Source of the DNA: Gliomastix tumulicola
Lineage: Eukaryota > Ascomycota > Sordariomycetes > Hypocreales > Bionectriaceae
Length of the DNA stretch: 64,000 bases
Direction of reading: 5' to 3'
Assembly: GCA_001599755.1 (NCBI GenBank)
Contig: BCHX01000001.1
Coordinates: 4,340,001-4,404,000, forward strand
This document shows positions 1 through 11,707 of the stretch, piece after piece. A program made the translations under genes and the position numbers. The number at the start of each line of letters is the position of its first letter. Position 1 is the first letter of the stretch. Below the pieces are notes generated by a model, which had not been told where the DNA came from, did not search any database, and saw nothing but the letters and a program-made list of their open reading frames with translations.

Positions 1-474
1 CGATGGCATCATGCATTCCTTATGCATGCAGTCACTGCTTCCCCGCCTGTCATTAGCAGATCATCAGTCACTCAGGTCGAGATGGGAGGCGCGGGTAAAA
101 AGTAGAAATAGTCCCCACCCCCTGTCGTCCAGGCATCACTCAAGGCTCTGCGTCAGACATCCATGCCCGTCTCGCACTTGATTTCTATGTGACTCGCATT
201 TCTTGGCTCGTCTAGTCATGATATGATATTGAGATATTACAGTGTATGTCTTTCCCTTCTTTCATGTCCTCGTCTTGTCGCTCTTCGTCCCTCTCTTCGT
301 CCCCAGTGTATCCATTCCCTTGTCACATTCTATCATCCAACTCCTATGTAATGAATGACAGTAGTTATGAGGGGTAAAAAAAAAAGTATCAGAGCTCGCG
401 CGCAATGGTCAAATCATTCTCATAAGTCGTTCATCTCCTTGCCCCCTTGCAGGCCGGCCTCCTTCGCCGCGCAC
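1..474. other. 3' flank of the MAPKKK gene, no gene seen
   Basis: This stretch lies downstream of the MAPKKK stop codon and presumably holds its 3' UTR. No open frame here resembles a known protein. It contains the palindrome TGCATGCA at 23-30, which recurs in other intergenic parts of the window. Confidence 0.6.
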
Positions 475-3256
475 TTATGTCGTCGGCATCAGGAAAGGGC
501 TGAGCATCAGCTCGTCCGCGCTCGGCCGACGGTTATGATCAAGCTCAAACGTCTGCTCCAGGAACGCCTTGGCCTCGTCGCTAGCCGTCTCAGGCACCGT
601 CGGCGACGCACGGCCGCCGCCGATCTTGAAGATGGCCTGCAGCTGGCTGCAGTCCGGGAACGGGTGCGTACCCGTCATCATCTCCACCACCAGGCAGCCC
701 AGCGACCAGATATCTGCCTTGCGCGTGTACGACGTCTGCTTGACCACCTCGGGCGCCATCCAGAACACGGAGCCCTGCAGCGACGGGCGGTGCTTGTTGT
801 TGTTGGCGCCGCTCAGAATGTTGGAGGCCTCGAGCTTCTTCGAGATGCCGAAATCGGAAATCTTGATGGTGCCCTTGTTGTCGACGAGGATGTTGGCACC
901 CTTGATGTCACGGTGGATGATGTCCCGGTTGTGCAGGTAGGATAGACCAATCAGGATCTGGCGCACGAAACTCCTCACCAGAGGTTCGGGCAGAGCACCG
1001 TACGAGTTCAGCATCGTCTGGACCGAGCCACCAGGGACGTATTCCAGGAAAATGTTGAGGTAGTCTGCCGAAGAACTGCAGCCGAGGTACTGCACAATGT
1101 TGGGGTGTCGTAGGTCGCGGAGCAGGCTGATCTCGCGCTTGAGCGCCTCAATCATGCTCTTCTTTCGCGTGTCGTTTTGGCTGTTGGCTCCTGGCGCTGG
1201 GGCCTCGACCTGCTTCACGGCAAGCAGCTCTCCTGTTACAGCGTGCAGCGCAAGGTAGACGCTGCCGAAGGAACCTTGTCCGATGAGCGCACCCTTCATC
1301 CACTTGTTGTCATCCCACGACTCGCCAGACAGGAAGCTCTGCAGCTCCTCGTCTGCGTCATCTCCATCACCTGACAGGGCTTGCTTGATTTCCTGGAACG
1401 AGCCAGAGTTTGTCGAGGCTCCGTCGCCCTCGAAGAAACTGGTCATCGTGGTGTTGCCTTCGGGATCCGTCACGCTCACCGGCGCATCTGAGTTGCTCTC
1501 GGTAAATGAGACATAGGACTTGCGGTCAGGCTCGATGGACGACTCTTCCTGTAGCGTGTCGAGCATAGACGAAGAGATCGAATCTCGGTTGAACATCGAA
1601 GGGAGGCGGCTATCCCGCGAATGAACCTTGGCAAGCTGGTTCCCGCCATGGAGCCAAGAGTCCGCGATGGTAGGGATGGGAGGCGCCTCTGTGATGCTGG
1701 ATGCGAAGCTGAGGTTGCTGGCAACACTGAGTCGACTGTTGATCCTGCTCAGCCGGGTCGACCGCCTCATAGACAGTCGAGCCGTTCGATCAATGTCTTC
1801 TCTTGTGTGGTCCGGGAAGTAGGACGTCAAATCGGAGGCGATCAGCTCACTAGGCGGTCTCAGCCCACCAAATTGACGCAGTCCTGTCATCCGTCGCTGT
1901 GCCATGCGCGAGTCACTCGAAGGGGGTCTCTCCAGGTCCCTGGCGGTGTTCATGACGTTCTGCTCACGATCCTGGTACGAGAGCGGCGACAGCGGCTGCT
2001 GCAGCTGATCGTTCCACTTCTCCCCAAGAACCTTCTGCACCTTGAGCTGGCTCCGCTTGTCAACTGCCTCTAGGGCCCTGTTATGCTTCTGCTGCTCCTC
2101 CTCAAACGCGATGGCGGCGGCGCGGTTCAGCTCGGCCTCGCCCGGCTCGGCAGCCGGGACGCGCCGCAGGATCAGACGATTCCGCTCCGGTCGCCGCTGA
2201 TCCTTAATGATGCGCCAGAGTTCCGTGTCTCCCAGGCGCCGGCACTGGCTCGGGTCAGGGTCAATGCCAGCGAGCACCCAGAAGCAGTAGTTGCGCTCGT
2301 GGTCCTCCCGCAGGGCAAACTTCCTCAGCGTGACCCGCATGACCTCCTCGCAGGTGTTGCAGTCGGCAATCTTGACCACCTTGGTGACGCCGCCAGTAGA
2401 GATGACACGGATGACGTCCTGGTTCTGTGGTAAGCCAGCCATCAGCGAACCGTCCATACTGGAATTGTTCCTGGTATGGGATGGTACCAGACGAGCCGAC
2501 TGGGCCTCGGAGGAGCCTTGCAGCCTAGCTGACGGGGGGCCATAGCCAGCGCTGCTGTTGGGAGGGTATCGCTGCGATCGTAGTGTGCGAGGGTCGAACC
2601 CCTGGGGGGAGGATGGTCGAGAGCCAGCTTTGGAGAGGTCGAGGGCGCCGGAGAGGTCAATCTGCCTAGAATACCGTTTGCTTGCAGCGCTGCTGCTCGG
2701 CACGGAGCGGTTCGTCTGGTGCCGCGGTGAGCCCATCGGGGGCAAGGTCATGTGAGTCTCTAGAGCAGCAAAGGAATCCTAGGAGGCGGCGCAAGAAGTT
2801 AGCAACAGTGTCCCTCCGGGGGAATCAAGGTGACGTGAACTGGTTCATTACCCTATTTCTCTTCTTCTGGTTCGCGTAGGCCCTCGTCCGCAGCTTCTTG
2901 ATGCCAAGGAAGAGGCGAACCCGGTCGCCGACTTTCTCGATGCCCATCTCCTTGAGCACCTCCTTGTCCATCTCCAGCAGGTTCTCGCCATTGATGTGGT
3001 TCTTCCGGAACAGCTTCTCGTACTCGCCGCACTTGACGCTCCTCAGGTACTCGCAGACCCTCTCCTCATCCCAATTCTTGACCGAGTCCGGGCCATCAGA
3101 CTCGGAAAATTCGGATTCGGTCGGGCTGCCGTAGTTCTGCGTCGAGCTGGGGAGGACAGGCGTCCGTCTCGAAGTCGGGAGGGCGGTCTGGGGGACGCTG
3201 GTCGGGAGCCCCGCGGAGCCGAGCCCCGGGGGGAACGGTGACTTGGAAGCCAGCAT
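475..3256 (-). CDS. STE11: STE11-type MAP kinase kinase kinase
   Basis: This is the MAPKKK of the fungal mating/filamentation/pathogenicity cascade (Ste11-Ste7-Fus3/Kss1 type; Neurospora NRC-1, Magnaporthe MST11). It phosphorylates a downstream MAPKK. Two exons: 3256-2852 and 2778-475, with a 73-nt intron (GTAATG donor, GCTAAC branch point, CTAG acceptor), giving 902 aa. A SAM domain spans about residues 60-122 (KNWDEERVCEYL). A Ras-association domain spans about 256-342. A Ser-rich linker follows. The kinase domain runs from about 626 to the end, with glycine loop GQGSFGSVY, catalytic Lys657, HRDIKGAN with Asp759, and DFG Asp777. All catalytic residues are present and the C-terminus is complete. 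SAM normally binds the Ste50 adaptor. Start chosen because it is the first ATG of the open exon carrying SAM. Confidence 0.95.
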
Positions 3257-5434
3257 TGTTGTGTTTTTATATTAGGTGCTCGGTAGCAGTTGGATGTATC
3301 GTGATTATGTTTCGGTGTGATGCGTGTCTCATATGGCTAGGTTGACGCTGAGTCCAGTCCCGCTGGACAGTGTTTGAGCGGAATGCAGGGTTCTGCAAAC
3401 CAGCGGATAGGTAGGAAGGTAAGTATGTATTTTCCAGGGTGTGTCCCTCAACGGCGATGATGGCAACGAATAGACGAAAACCAACAGGTCTAAAGACGCC
3501 GGTTGGCGGGAGGGTTGGTATTATTACACGAGGAAGAGGGGAAAGGGAAGAGAAAGGGAAGAGAGAGGAGGGGGGGCGACAGGAGAGAAAAGTGAAGGTG
3601 CTTGAGAACAACAATGCAGGTGGTGAATGAATGAGGCAAGCAGTCGCATCTGGGTCCAGGGGTGAGGCGCTAACTTGTTCAGGGATTAGACCACCTGGAA
3701 TGGATCTCGTTATAGTGCGTGTGGCACTAAAAAGAGGCCTCTGGGCGGTGGTGCGTCCAGGGTACTCCGTGCGTGCAGCCGATACGGGGAGGTACTTTGG
3801 GGCGACAGTGGGAGACACCACCGACGTTGCAATCAGTTGAATTGCGAGGTTAATATCGGACTGGATGTTGTAGCGATATCTCTTCCAAGATCAGGTGGTG
3901 TCACTGGCAAGGTCATGAAACCACCTCACCGGCGGCAAATTGATTACAGGCGCCCTTTTTGCTGGGACAAAGACGGTGGGAGAGGTATCACTCCGTACAT
4001 TGCATTCAATATTGATAACGGCACCAGCGGGCGTGGCACACACACACGCACGCACACACGTCGCACCAAGTGTTTGCCTCGACAATGACAATAAAGATCA
4101 ACATAGGCGGCGACGTCAGAGTCAGCGACCACAAACCAAAGCGTTCGGACTACTCTATACCCGTCAGTGATGATCCCACGGATGAGTACGGCACCGCGCT
4201 CACGGACACCCCCTTCCCTCTCGGTCGCGTGGGCCGAATCGCCAACAAATGAAGGGGAGGATGGGTTGCATCGCTCGTGATTCGCTAAGCGCTGAGGAAA
4301 GTTGAAACAGGCGGCGTTTCGACAGGGGGCTCAGGAGGTCCACCCACCGCGCTGCGAGCCCGCTCTGGCACGTCTGGACCTCTTGTCCCCTCTCTTGTGA
4401 GTCTTGGGTGTCTCGTTTGTTGGGCGCTGACTGGTGCAGCGACTGTCTCACATGTCGGTCACCTGTTGTTGTTGGTGCTGCTTCTTTGTGCCCGGTCTGG
4501 ACGACAATGTGAAGACGGGGATGCGATGAAGAGGAGCGATCTGCTCCCTCCAGCCAATCCACGGCGTCAGGACGCCCGCCCGCTGCTCAGTAATCATCGG
4601 CAGCGGCGGAGGTTCGTGTTTCTTTATTTGCGACCGACGAACCACGCCGCTGCTTTGCCTCTGGAATCCGATGCCAAGGGTTTCACCAGCATTAAAGACT
4701 GGCCCTCTGCAGCTGTCAGCATCTGCGGGTGTGAGGTGGTTTGTTTCGTTTTGTTTCGCTGGGTCTGTCATCAGAGCCGCCGACTGGTTGAAACAATCCA
4801 CGCATACAACATGCATTCCTCTTCCCTGGTTCTTCTTATTTCACCCTCTTCTGCTGCCCCCTCGTGGATAAGCTGAGCAAGCCATGACAAGCCAACTCAT
4901 GCCCATCCACAATGTCACGCCGTCGCGCCCTCTCGGGCACAGCGACTCAGCGCTGGAAGGGCGTGGCAATCCAGAGGCGAGTCACGCCATTGACACGGGT
5001 CTGAATGGCTGGCTGTCGCCGTGAGCTGGGCGTCGCCGTNCCCCCGTAACGGCTCGCTACGCTTTTGCCCTGCTACCAATGCTAAGGCTCTACCTCCTGC
5101 GTCATTCAGGGACCCCCGCCGCTGCTAATTCTCTCCGCGCGGGCGACCAAAAAAAATCTCCCCCACAAACGGATCTCAAATGGTCGGGTGCACCGATGAT
5201 CGGACTCGAGAAAACCCTGTGGCCCTTGACCAGTCTTGCATCATCGCACCGCCGAATTCCATGAATTGACGGGCCTCCGTCTGCTCGCGAGCCCCTTCAA
5301 ATAGCCCCCGGTGTCCATTGTCCGACCCGGCGAGCTCGAGAGACAGCCCAGGTCGCATCGCATCGCAGTCGAGGATCTAGAGATGCAATTGCCCGTCCTC
5401 CACTACAGAAATCCCTTGAACCCCTGTCTCCAGC
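3257..5434. other. Divergent intergenic region between MAPKKK and prephenate dehydratase, no gene seen
   Basis: This 2.2-kb stretch separates two divergently transcribed genes and must hold both promoters and leaders. It has a purine-rich tract near 3530-3600 and a CA-rich tract near 4037-4062. The open frames present have no recognisable motifs and no convincing splice-linked partners. One unresolved base (n) lies at 5040. Confidence 0.6.
5040..5040. other. Unresolved base
   Basis: A single n adjoins a short C-run. Similar single n positions occur at 8033 and 20321, also beside G/C homopolymers, which points to gap closure or uncertain run lengths at those places. Confidence 0.9.
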
Positions 5435-6653
5435 ATGCCGTCCCAACCTAAATTCACCGTGGGATTCCTGGGGCCGAGAGCGTCCTACACGCATCAGGTA
5501 GGTCAGGGCAGTGTGTGTGTGGCTTGTCTCGGGGAGCTGAGACAAGAGACCGGGGACGGTTACTGAGCTTCAATTCGTCTTCAGGCAGTCATCCAGGCGT
5601 TCCCGCAATCGAAATGGGACTTTGAGCCCGCGACTACGATCGAAGGTGTGTAAACCTCCTCAATTGCGGTGTGGAATGGAACGACGACGAGCGTGCATAC
5701 TGACTGACCTCTGTATAGATGTCTTCGAGGTGGTCCAATCAGGCGCGGTGACGGCCGGCGTCGTCCCGTTCGAAAACTCGACAAACGGCGCCGTCGTCTT
5801 CACCCTCGAGGATTTCGCCGACAGGAACGGCCGCTTCAAGGACCTCATCGTCCTCGGCGAGGTCTACGTCGACGTCCACCACTGCCTCGTGGGCCGCGCC
5901 GACCCGTCCTCGTCCGCGCCCCCCTCGACCGGCGAGGACCTGAACAACAACAATAACGAAGGCGGCTCGGGGACATGCACGCCGACGGCGACGGACCCGC
6001 GCCCCGTGCGGCCGCGGACGAAGCCCCTGTCCGGGCTGGGCCACATCAAGCGGCTGTACTCGCACCCGCAGGCGTTCGGGCAGTGCACGGCCTTCATCTC
6101 GACGTACCTCAAGGGCGTCGAGATCTTCGAGGTCAGCTCGACGAGCAAGGCGGCCGAGATTGTCAGCGAGGACGAGACGGGCACGGGCGCCGCCATCTCG
6201 AGCCAGCTGGCGGCGGAGCTGCACGGGCTGGACCTGCTGGGCCGGTCGATCGAGGACAAGGACGACAACCGGACGCGCTTCCTCATCATCGCGCGGGCGC
6301 CGACGGTGACGGGGGGCCGCCCGCCCGCCGAGTGGGAGCTGAACCAGCGCCGGTACGACGAGGGCGGTGCGACGGGCAACGGGTGCAGCAAGTCGCTGCT
6401 ATCGTTCACGGTGCCGCACGAGTCGCCCGGTGCGCTGGCCGAGGCGCTGAGCTGCTTCAAGTCGTTCGACCTCAACCTGACGAGTATCAACAGCGTGCCG
6501 TCGCACCTGAAGCCGTTCGAGTACATCTTCTTTGTGGAATTCAGGGGTGACAGGTACAACGATACGGAGGGCAGGGTAGAGGGCGCGCTTGGGAGGATCA
6601 CGGGTGCGGCGCAGAGTTCGAGATTCCTCGGCAGCTGGAAGCGGTATGGGTAG
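5435..6653 (+). CDS. PHA2: Prephenate dehydratase (phenylalanine biosynthesis)
   Basis: Converts prephenate to phenylpyruvate, the penultimate step of phenylalanine synthesis. Three exons: 5435-5497, 5585-5645 and 5719-6653, giving 352 aa. The N-terminus reads VGFLGPRASYTHQ, the usual start of the catalytic domain. The first intron falls directly after TYHQ-like YTHQ. Further family motifs are VPFENSTNGAV and TRF (Thr227), where the Thr is the catalytic residue. The last 85 residues form an ACT regulatory domain beginning near SLLSFTVPHESPGALAEAL. The ACT motif usually written ESRP reads NSVP here (INSVPSHLKPFEYIFF), so the conserved Arg is missing. A Gly/Asn/Thr-rich insert interrupts the catalytic domain at about residues 105-140. 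Identity is secure; allosteric behaviour is uncertain. Confidence 0.93.
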
Positions 6654-8330
6654 TGGTTGGACATTGGAACCTCTTCGGTGGTGAAGCAGTCCATACTCGT
6701 ATATATGAAACCTACCCTATACCACGATGCAACATCACACCGGCCATGACGTTCCCAATGCGACCCCCAACCATTGATAGGTAATATGAAAGTAAAAAAG
6801 ACACGGCCGCATCCAACCGGCCATGCTGTCGCCTGCTCGGCTTCCTGAAGGAGGTAAGCATGCATGCTCATGCATGCTCGTCCATGTTACCACCACGCCA
6901 ATGACCAAGTGACACACCACCAACGCAGTTGAAGAAAAACTTGGGCCACCTGCACACCCAAATTGTGTGGTCCCATAGCTCAAGTATTTATTCGCCTGCA
7001 TACCACCCTCAACTCGCACTATAACGTTAACGTGCAGCTGCAGGGCCAGCCTCACAGCTCGCCCTCCAATCATCGTGCCGGAAGATTGCGACATCGACTT
7101 CACCCTGTCAGCATCCCGGTCTATTGCTGTGTTACTGCCCTCAATCCGTCGGAACGCCGCTGTCTGTGCCCTTTCCTGTTATCGCCAGCGGGCACGGCAA
7201 ATAGCTGCGCTGGCCACGTCCTTAGGTAATTGGTTTGGGCGTGGTCGAGGCAGGTCACTGATGCTTTTACGTCACCACGTGGGCTGGCCTCGGCCGAACA
7301 TGAAGAGCTTTGCATCGTCTTTCCCATTTAATTGGACAACGACAAGCCCGTCCGTACCCCGATCATCGAGGCATTTCAAGCTGTTCTTGCCCGTTCGTTC
7401 AAGTTGGACAGGGAACGGGAAGGGGTGGTGGGGAGCAGCTCCATCCTCTAGGCTTTATAGTACCACGGCAAGGTCAAAGTTCTCTGCACTGTCGCCTCTA
7501 GACCAAGTCATTGAGTTTCGGGCCATCGCTCTCAGTGCTCTCTGCGACGGGCCAGTGGCTGTGTCTCTTTTTTCCCACGATGCCTCGCCCTGAAATCGCC
7601 CTGTTCCCGTGGCGGCGCCACCACCAGCTTTCCCACCCCCCAAAAGCCCAACCAACCAACCACTGCCTCCCGCTCAGCCCATCTGAGTCGTATTGCATCC
7701 CTACACTCCAGAGGCCGATGGGCCGAGTGCGACAGCACGTCCTCGCCTGGACTGGAGCTTATTATTTACGGGTCTTCCAGGCCGCATCAGGCTTGGCCCT
7801 GGCAAATCGCCCGAGGGATATACCACATCTTGGAACTCAAGTTCCACTCCTCTTCGACGCGGGCTGAGAAAGAAGAGGGTGGGAGGAGTCCTTTGCCATC
7901 ATTACGACGTGTTCCCAGCAGGTCGGAGCTTCCCTTCTGACCCCCCTCGATTTATTGGACAGAGTAGCTCAGATGACCAGAGGACATGCGGACATGCGGA
8001 CAGGGCCCCCCCCCCCACGCCCTCTCCCGGGGNGGTATTGATGCCGGACTATCACTGGTTGCTAGTAGGTTTAAGCCACCTTGATGAGGATCGAGGATGA
8101 AATGGTCTTTGCTGTTTTTTCCCTGCTCTCCTGCGTTGCTCCTGCATCGAGGGCCTGAGACACGTGTGAGTGAGGGAGAGTCTTCTCCGGGGCAGGTATA
8201 AAAAGAGACCGCATTCCCCCCATCCCTCCTGGAACATTTATGCTCTTCCATTATCGTTCCGAATAGCCCCTTCGTCTACTTTGTTTTCATAGATCACATA
8301 CTGTAGCATTCCATACCAAAGCTCAGCACC
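6654..8330. other. Intergenic region, no gene seen
   Basis: This 1.7-kb stretch lies downstream of the prephenate dehydratase and upstream of the P-loop protein gene, and probably includes the promoter of the latter. It has overlapping GCATGCATGC palindromes at about 6858-6880. An unresolved base lies at 8033 next to a C-run and G-run. No open frame resembles a protein. Confidence 0.6.
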
Positions 8331-9835
8331 ATGGCGCCTCGACCAATCTTCTGTGCCACCCATCCCCGTGCCTGTTCCACGGCATTTGAACGGGTAATCC
8401 CTTCCCTTCCCTTCCCTTCCCTTCCCCCTCTCTCTCTGACCATGTGATCTTGTCATCATCAGAGCTGACTGACAATTGGACATGTAGGTCTTCATGACTC
8501 GTCGTGATGCGCTCCAGTGTGTCCACGAGCCTTTTGGTGATGCCTTCTACTTCGGCCCCGAGCGGCTGGGCGAGCGCTACATGAACGATGCGGCTGGTCG
8601 CGAGGCGTCCGGGTCGTCGGACAAGACGTACCAGGACATCTACTCGTTTATCGAGGAGGAGGGAAAGAAAGAGGTTCGCCCGCTCCTTGTCCCTGGATCG
8701 CCTCTACCACTGGCCCTGTTTTTTTTTGATGCCCTGATGATATTCTGTAATTGTATTATCATCGTCGGGGGCCACCCTCTGAGCTCGTCTTACCCGGCCT
8801 CAAGTGAGAATCGGGGTGAGACGCCTGCTGGAGGAATTGCTATTAGTGTCAAGCACTCTCTATCATCATCTCTGCCATGTCTGTCTATTGCTTTCATGGA
8901 CATCACACTTTGCTATCAGTGTAAAGCATCTCGCTTCTCCTTTCATGGGTGATGAAAGCCCCGGCGAACTGCGCCAAAACTCCCAACCACGATTTCATGA
9001 CTCTATTCCTCAGAGCCACAGGTAGTATCGGCACTTCACTTGCACGTCGCTTACCTATACAAACCCAGGGTAAGCGCATCTTCATCAAGGACATGGCCTA
9101 CTACCTCTTCGCCCCCAATGGCGAGAAGACGACTCTCGCGGGCAGCCTCGCGGGCAGCACCAACGGCGTCAATGGCACCGCCGACAGGGACGCCAACAAC
9201 CCATCCACGCTGCCCCTGAGCATCCTCAGCAAGTTCCACTTCACCTTCCTCATCCGCCACCCGCGCCGCGCCATCCCGTCCTACTGGCGCTGCACGATTC
9301 CGCCCCTGAGCGAGATCACGGGCTTCGACTACTTCACGCCCAGCGAGGCCGGCTACGAGGAGCTCGTCCGCCTGTTCGACTACCTCATCGCCGAGGGCGT
9401 CGTCGACAGGGACAACCTGACGGTGCTCGACGCCGACGACATGCTGGACAACCCTGAGGGCGCCATCCGGCAGTACTGCGACCGCACGAACATCGACTTC
9501 AGGCCGACTATGCTGAAGTGGTGCGAGGCGGACAAGGAGCACGCGGCGGAGCATTTCGCCAAGTGGAATGGCTTCCATGATGACGCCATCAACACCATGA
9601 GCCTGCAGGCCAGGACGCACGCTCAGGTACGTCTTTATACTATCCGACTGAATGAATGTGTAGAGTAAGATTCGGATGCTGACAGTTATCGTGACAGAAA
9701 ACATCGACTATCGAGTCCGAGAATGCTGAGTGGACGGAGAAGTATGGTGCTGAGGCGGCCAAGGTGATCCGCGAGACTGTTGATGCCAATATCCCTCACT
9801 ACGAGTATCTGAAGCAGTTTTGTCTGAAGGTTTAG
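8331..9835 (+). CDS. P-loop / sulfotransferase-like protein of unknown substrate
   Basis: Four exons: 8331-8393, 8488-8673, 9069-9626 and 9698-9835, giving 314 aa. The N-terminus has the P-loop-like 5'-phosphosulfate-binding type motif ATHPRACSTAFERVF (residues 9-23), split by intron 1 after the Arg. It continues with GKRIFIKDMAYYL and then FHFTFLIRHPRRAIPSYWR, the expected second sulfotransferase-fold strand and 3'-phosphate-binding region. This fungal family is usually annotated as a P-loop NTPase or sulfotransferase-domain protein; its substrate is unknown to me. Intron 1 carries a CCCTT pentanucleotide repeat. Intron 2 is unusually long (395 nt) and contains a degenerate direct repeat, so an extra alternative exon there cannot be excluded. 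Exon phases are consistent throughout. Confidence 0.82.
8398..8426 (+). repeat. CCCTT pentanucleotide microsatellite in an intron
   Basis: About five tandem copies of CCCTT lie in intron 1 of the P-loop protein gene, followed by a CT-rich tract that may serve as polypyrimidine context. Confidence 0.85.
8837..8929 (+). repeat. Degenerate direct repeat inside a long intron
   Basis: The 20-mer at 8837-8856 (TTGCTATTAGTGTCAAGCAC) recurs at 8910-8929 with 17 of 20 bases identical, 73 bp apart. The shorter string CTTTCATGG also occurs twice, near 8890 and 8939. The pattern suggests an old tandem duplication that lengthened intron 2. Confidence 0.7.
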
Positions 9836-10070
9836 AAGCTGGTCGAGAGAGATCGGCACGTAACGAGTAACGTGGTCACATAGCCCTACGGCCTACGGGG
9901 ATGGTTATAATACACGGAAACCCTTGTTTCTTTTGCTCGCTTTGAATAAGTCCTTCAAATACAGTCTAGTATACAACAGTAATGGGGCAACTCCAATGGA
10001 CCCTTTTTATACATGGTGATATGCGTTACAGATAGCCCCCCTCCGGTCTTGGTGCGTGTCGGCTCTTGCC

Positions 10071-10963
10071 TCATGCAGGCTGGGGATCTTCAACAGCCTG
10101 TGCGTTCTCGGACAGCTCAGCTTGGTGCTTCGAGATCTGGCTCAGGTCCTCGAGCAGCCCATGCGTGACGTTGCTCGACCAGGCCTGCGCGTAGTTCTGA
10201 TCCTGGTCGTTGGCCCAGTTCACCGTCACCGACACCAGATCCTTTGCTGCTGCTGCTGTCTCTTCAACCTGAGCACCGTCAGCAGCCCCCAGCACCATCC
10301 TGTTCCCAGCGCCGAGCCCGGACAGCACGGCGGCCATGTCGGCGATGGCGTTCTTCTTCTGCGCGTTGAGCGCCCACCCCCTCTCCTTGACGGTCCGCAG
10401 CACGCGGGGCGCCGCCCGCCCTTCCTCGGCCGCCCTCTGCGCGCGCTTCCGCTCCTCCTTGGTGAGCTCCTTGTCCGTCTTGTACCGCACGTCGTCGCCC
10501 CACGCGACCTCGTGCAGGTGCTTCAGCTCGCGGAGCTTCTGGTACACGGAGCGGCCGACGGAGCCCTGGCCCGCGGGGAACTCGATGATGGCGAGGGGGG
10601 ACCAGTAGTCCTTGCGGAGCTTGGCGGGCTTGGTCTTCTTGCCGTTGAAGGGGAGCTGCTTGAGGGCGTGGTGGTTCTAGATTGGATGAGTGCTTGTGTT
10701 AGGCGTGCTTTCCCTCCAAGAATAGTCCATAGCGGCAGATGCCCGCGAGATTGGGGAAAATAGCTTACATCCAGAGTAGGCTTGAAGCCGTAGATGACGT
10801 GCTCCTGCCTCCTGTGGCACCAGACCCAGAGTCTCTCGCCGTGGCCCTCGGGGCCCTGGAAGCCGAGCGTGGGCTTCTTGGGCTTCTTGTTGTGGTTGTG
10901 TCGGACGCATATCCTCGGCAGGCCGACCAATTGGCCCAGCCGGAAGCCGTATGTCGAGTTCAT
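10071..10963 (-). CDS. MHR1: Mhr1 / mitochondrial large-subunit ribosomal protein mL67
   Basis: Mhr1 is a fungal mitochondrial protein known both for promoting mtDNA homologous pairing and as mitoribosomal protein mL67. Two exons: 10963-10769 and 10676-10071, with a 92-nt intron, GTAAGC donor and CTAG acceptor, giving 266 aa. Recognition rests on the N-terminal GERLWVWCHRRQEHVIYGF segment and on the block NGKKTKPAKLRKDYWSPLA followed by EFPAGQGSVGRSVYQKLREL. The C-terminal 110 residues are Ala/Gln-rich and poorly conserved. The start is the ATG before NSTYGFRLGQ; the frame stays open upstream to another ATG at 11044, but that extension is low-complexity and less likely. The gene is divergent from Hsp104. 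Confidence 0.8.
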
Positions 10964-11266
10964 CTCGTCGTCGGCGGTTGGACAATGGGGGTGTGTGCTG
11001 CTGCTGCTGTCACTCGTTCCCGGTCGCTTTTTGCCCAAGATCATTCAGAAAATCTCCCCCCCTGGTAACTGCGCGAGGTCATGTGACCACGTATTTCCAT
11101 GCCAAGCCACGAGCTTGTCGAAAAATCGAGGTGGAACAGGCATCAGCCCATCACGTGCTGATAAGATCTCGCCAACCAATCACCGAGCTCCCTCCCCACC
11201 AACCAACCCACTGCGGTTGGGCATCGAAAGAGTGACATCACGTCCCGCCCAGAAATCGCTGTAAGC

Positions 11267-11279
11267 TTCTGGTATCTTC
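11267..11279 (+). promoter_or_regulatory. Imperfect heat-shock element
   Basis: The sequence TTCTGGTATCTTC has two TTC units 10 bp apart, with a degenerate GAA-type unit (GTA) in between. This is the spacing of Hsf1 sites (alternating 5-bp units). It lies about 440 bp upstream of the Hsp104 ATG. Confidence 0.45.
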
Positions 11280-11328
11280 CAGGTCAGCGGACGGTACAAA
11301 CTCGCAGCTTCTCCACCGCCCGAGCATC

Positions 11329-11336
11329 TTCACGAA
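11329..11336 (+). promoter_or_regulatory. Two-unit heat-shock element core
   Basis: TTCACGAA is a perfect pair of inverted Hsf1 units (TTCnnGAA), about 370 bp upstream of the Hsp104 ATG. Its neighbouring third unit is degenerate. Together with the site at 11267 it makes heat-shock regulation of Hsp104 likely, though not proven. Confidence 0.5.
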
Positions 11337-11707
11337 GGCCTTGGTATGATCCTTGCTCTTCGCTTGCCCATTCTCTCGTGCTCTATCGTATGTTTGCTTT
11401 TTTTGCTCCCGAGTCCCACATGGCTTTGGATATTTAATCGTCGCATGTCAGACGGCGGGAAAGCTTTCCTCCTCTTCTCTTTGTCTCCCACACCACTCTC
11501 AACGTACAACCAAGACCAACCTAGCATTTGGAAACGGTTTCAGACCTCTTCAGGTCGAAGAAGGGACACGCCACTGGAAGATCGATTCTTCAAGTTCCTG
11601 CGAACACACACACACACTCACACTCACTACTACTACGACTACTCCTAATACCTTACCACCACCTACTCTTTCACCTACCTAACACACACACACAACCAGA
11701 AGTCACC

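Larger units (their letters stand above)
10964..11707. promoter_or_regulatory. Shared divergent promoter of MHR1 and HSP104
   Basis: This 744-bp region separates the two divergent start codons. The half near Hsp104 has a pyrimidine- and CA-rich leader and ends in a good start context (GTCACCATGG). Two heat-shock-element-like sites are listed separately. A C-run at about 11056-11062 contains CCCCT, the stress-response-element core. Confidence 0.6.

Noticed and set aside
8488..8952. Reading exon 2 of the P-loop gene through into the intron
   Set aside because: Similarity to the sulfotransferase-like family stops at GKKE and resumes at GKRIFIKDM after a proper CAG acceptor.
11528..11707. In-frame N-terminal extension of Hsp104
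   Set aside because: It codes Thr/His and Leu repeats from a CA-rich leader, whereas all Hsp104 proteins start close to the downstream ATG, which also has a better context.
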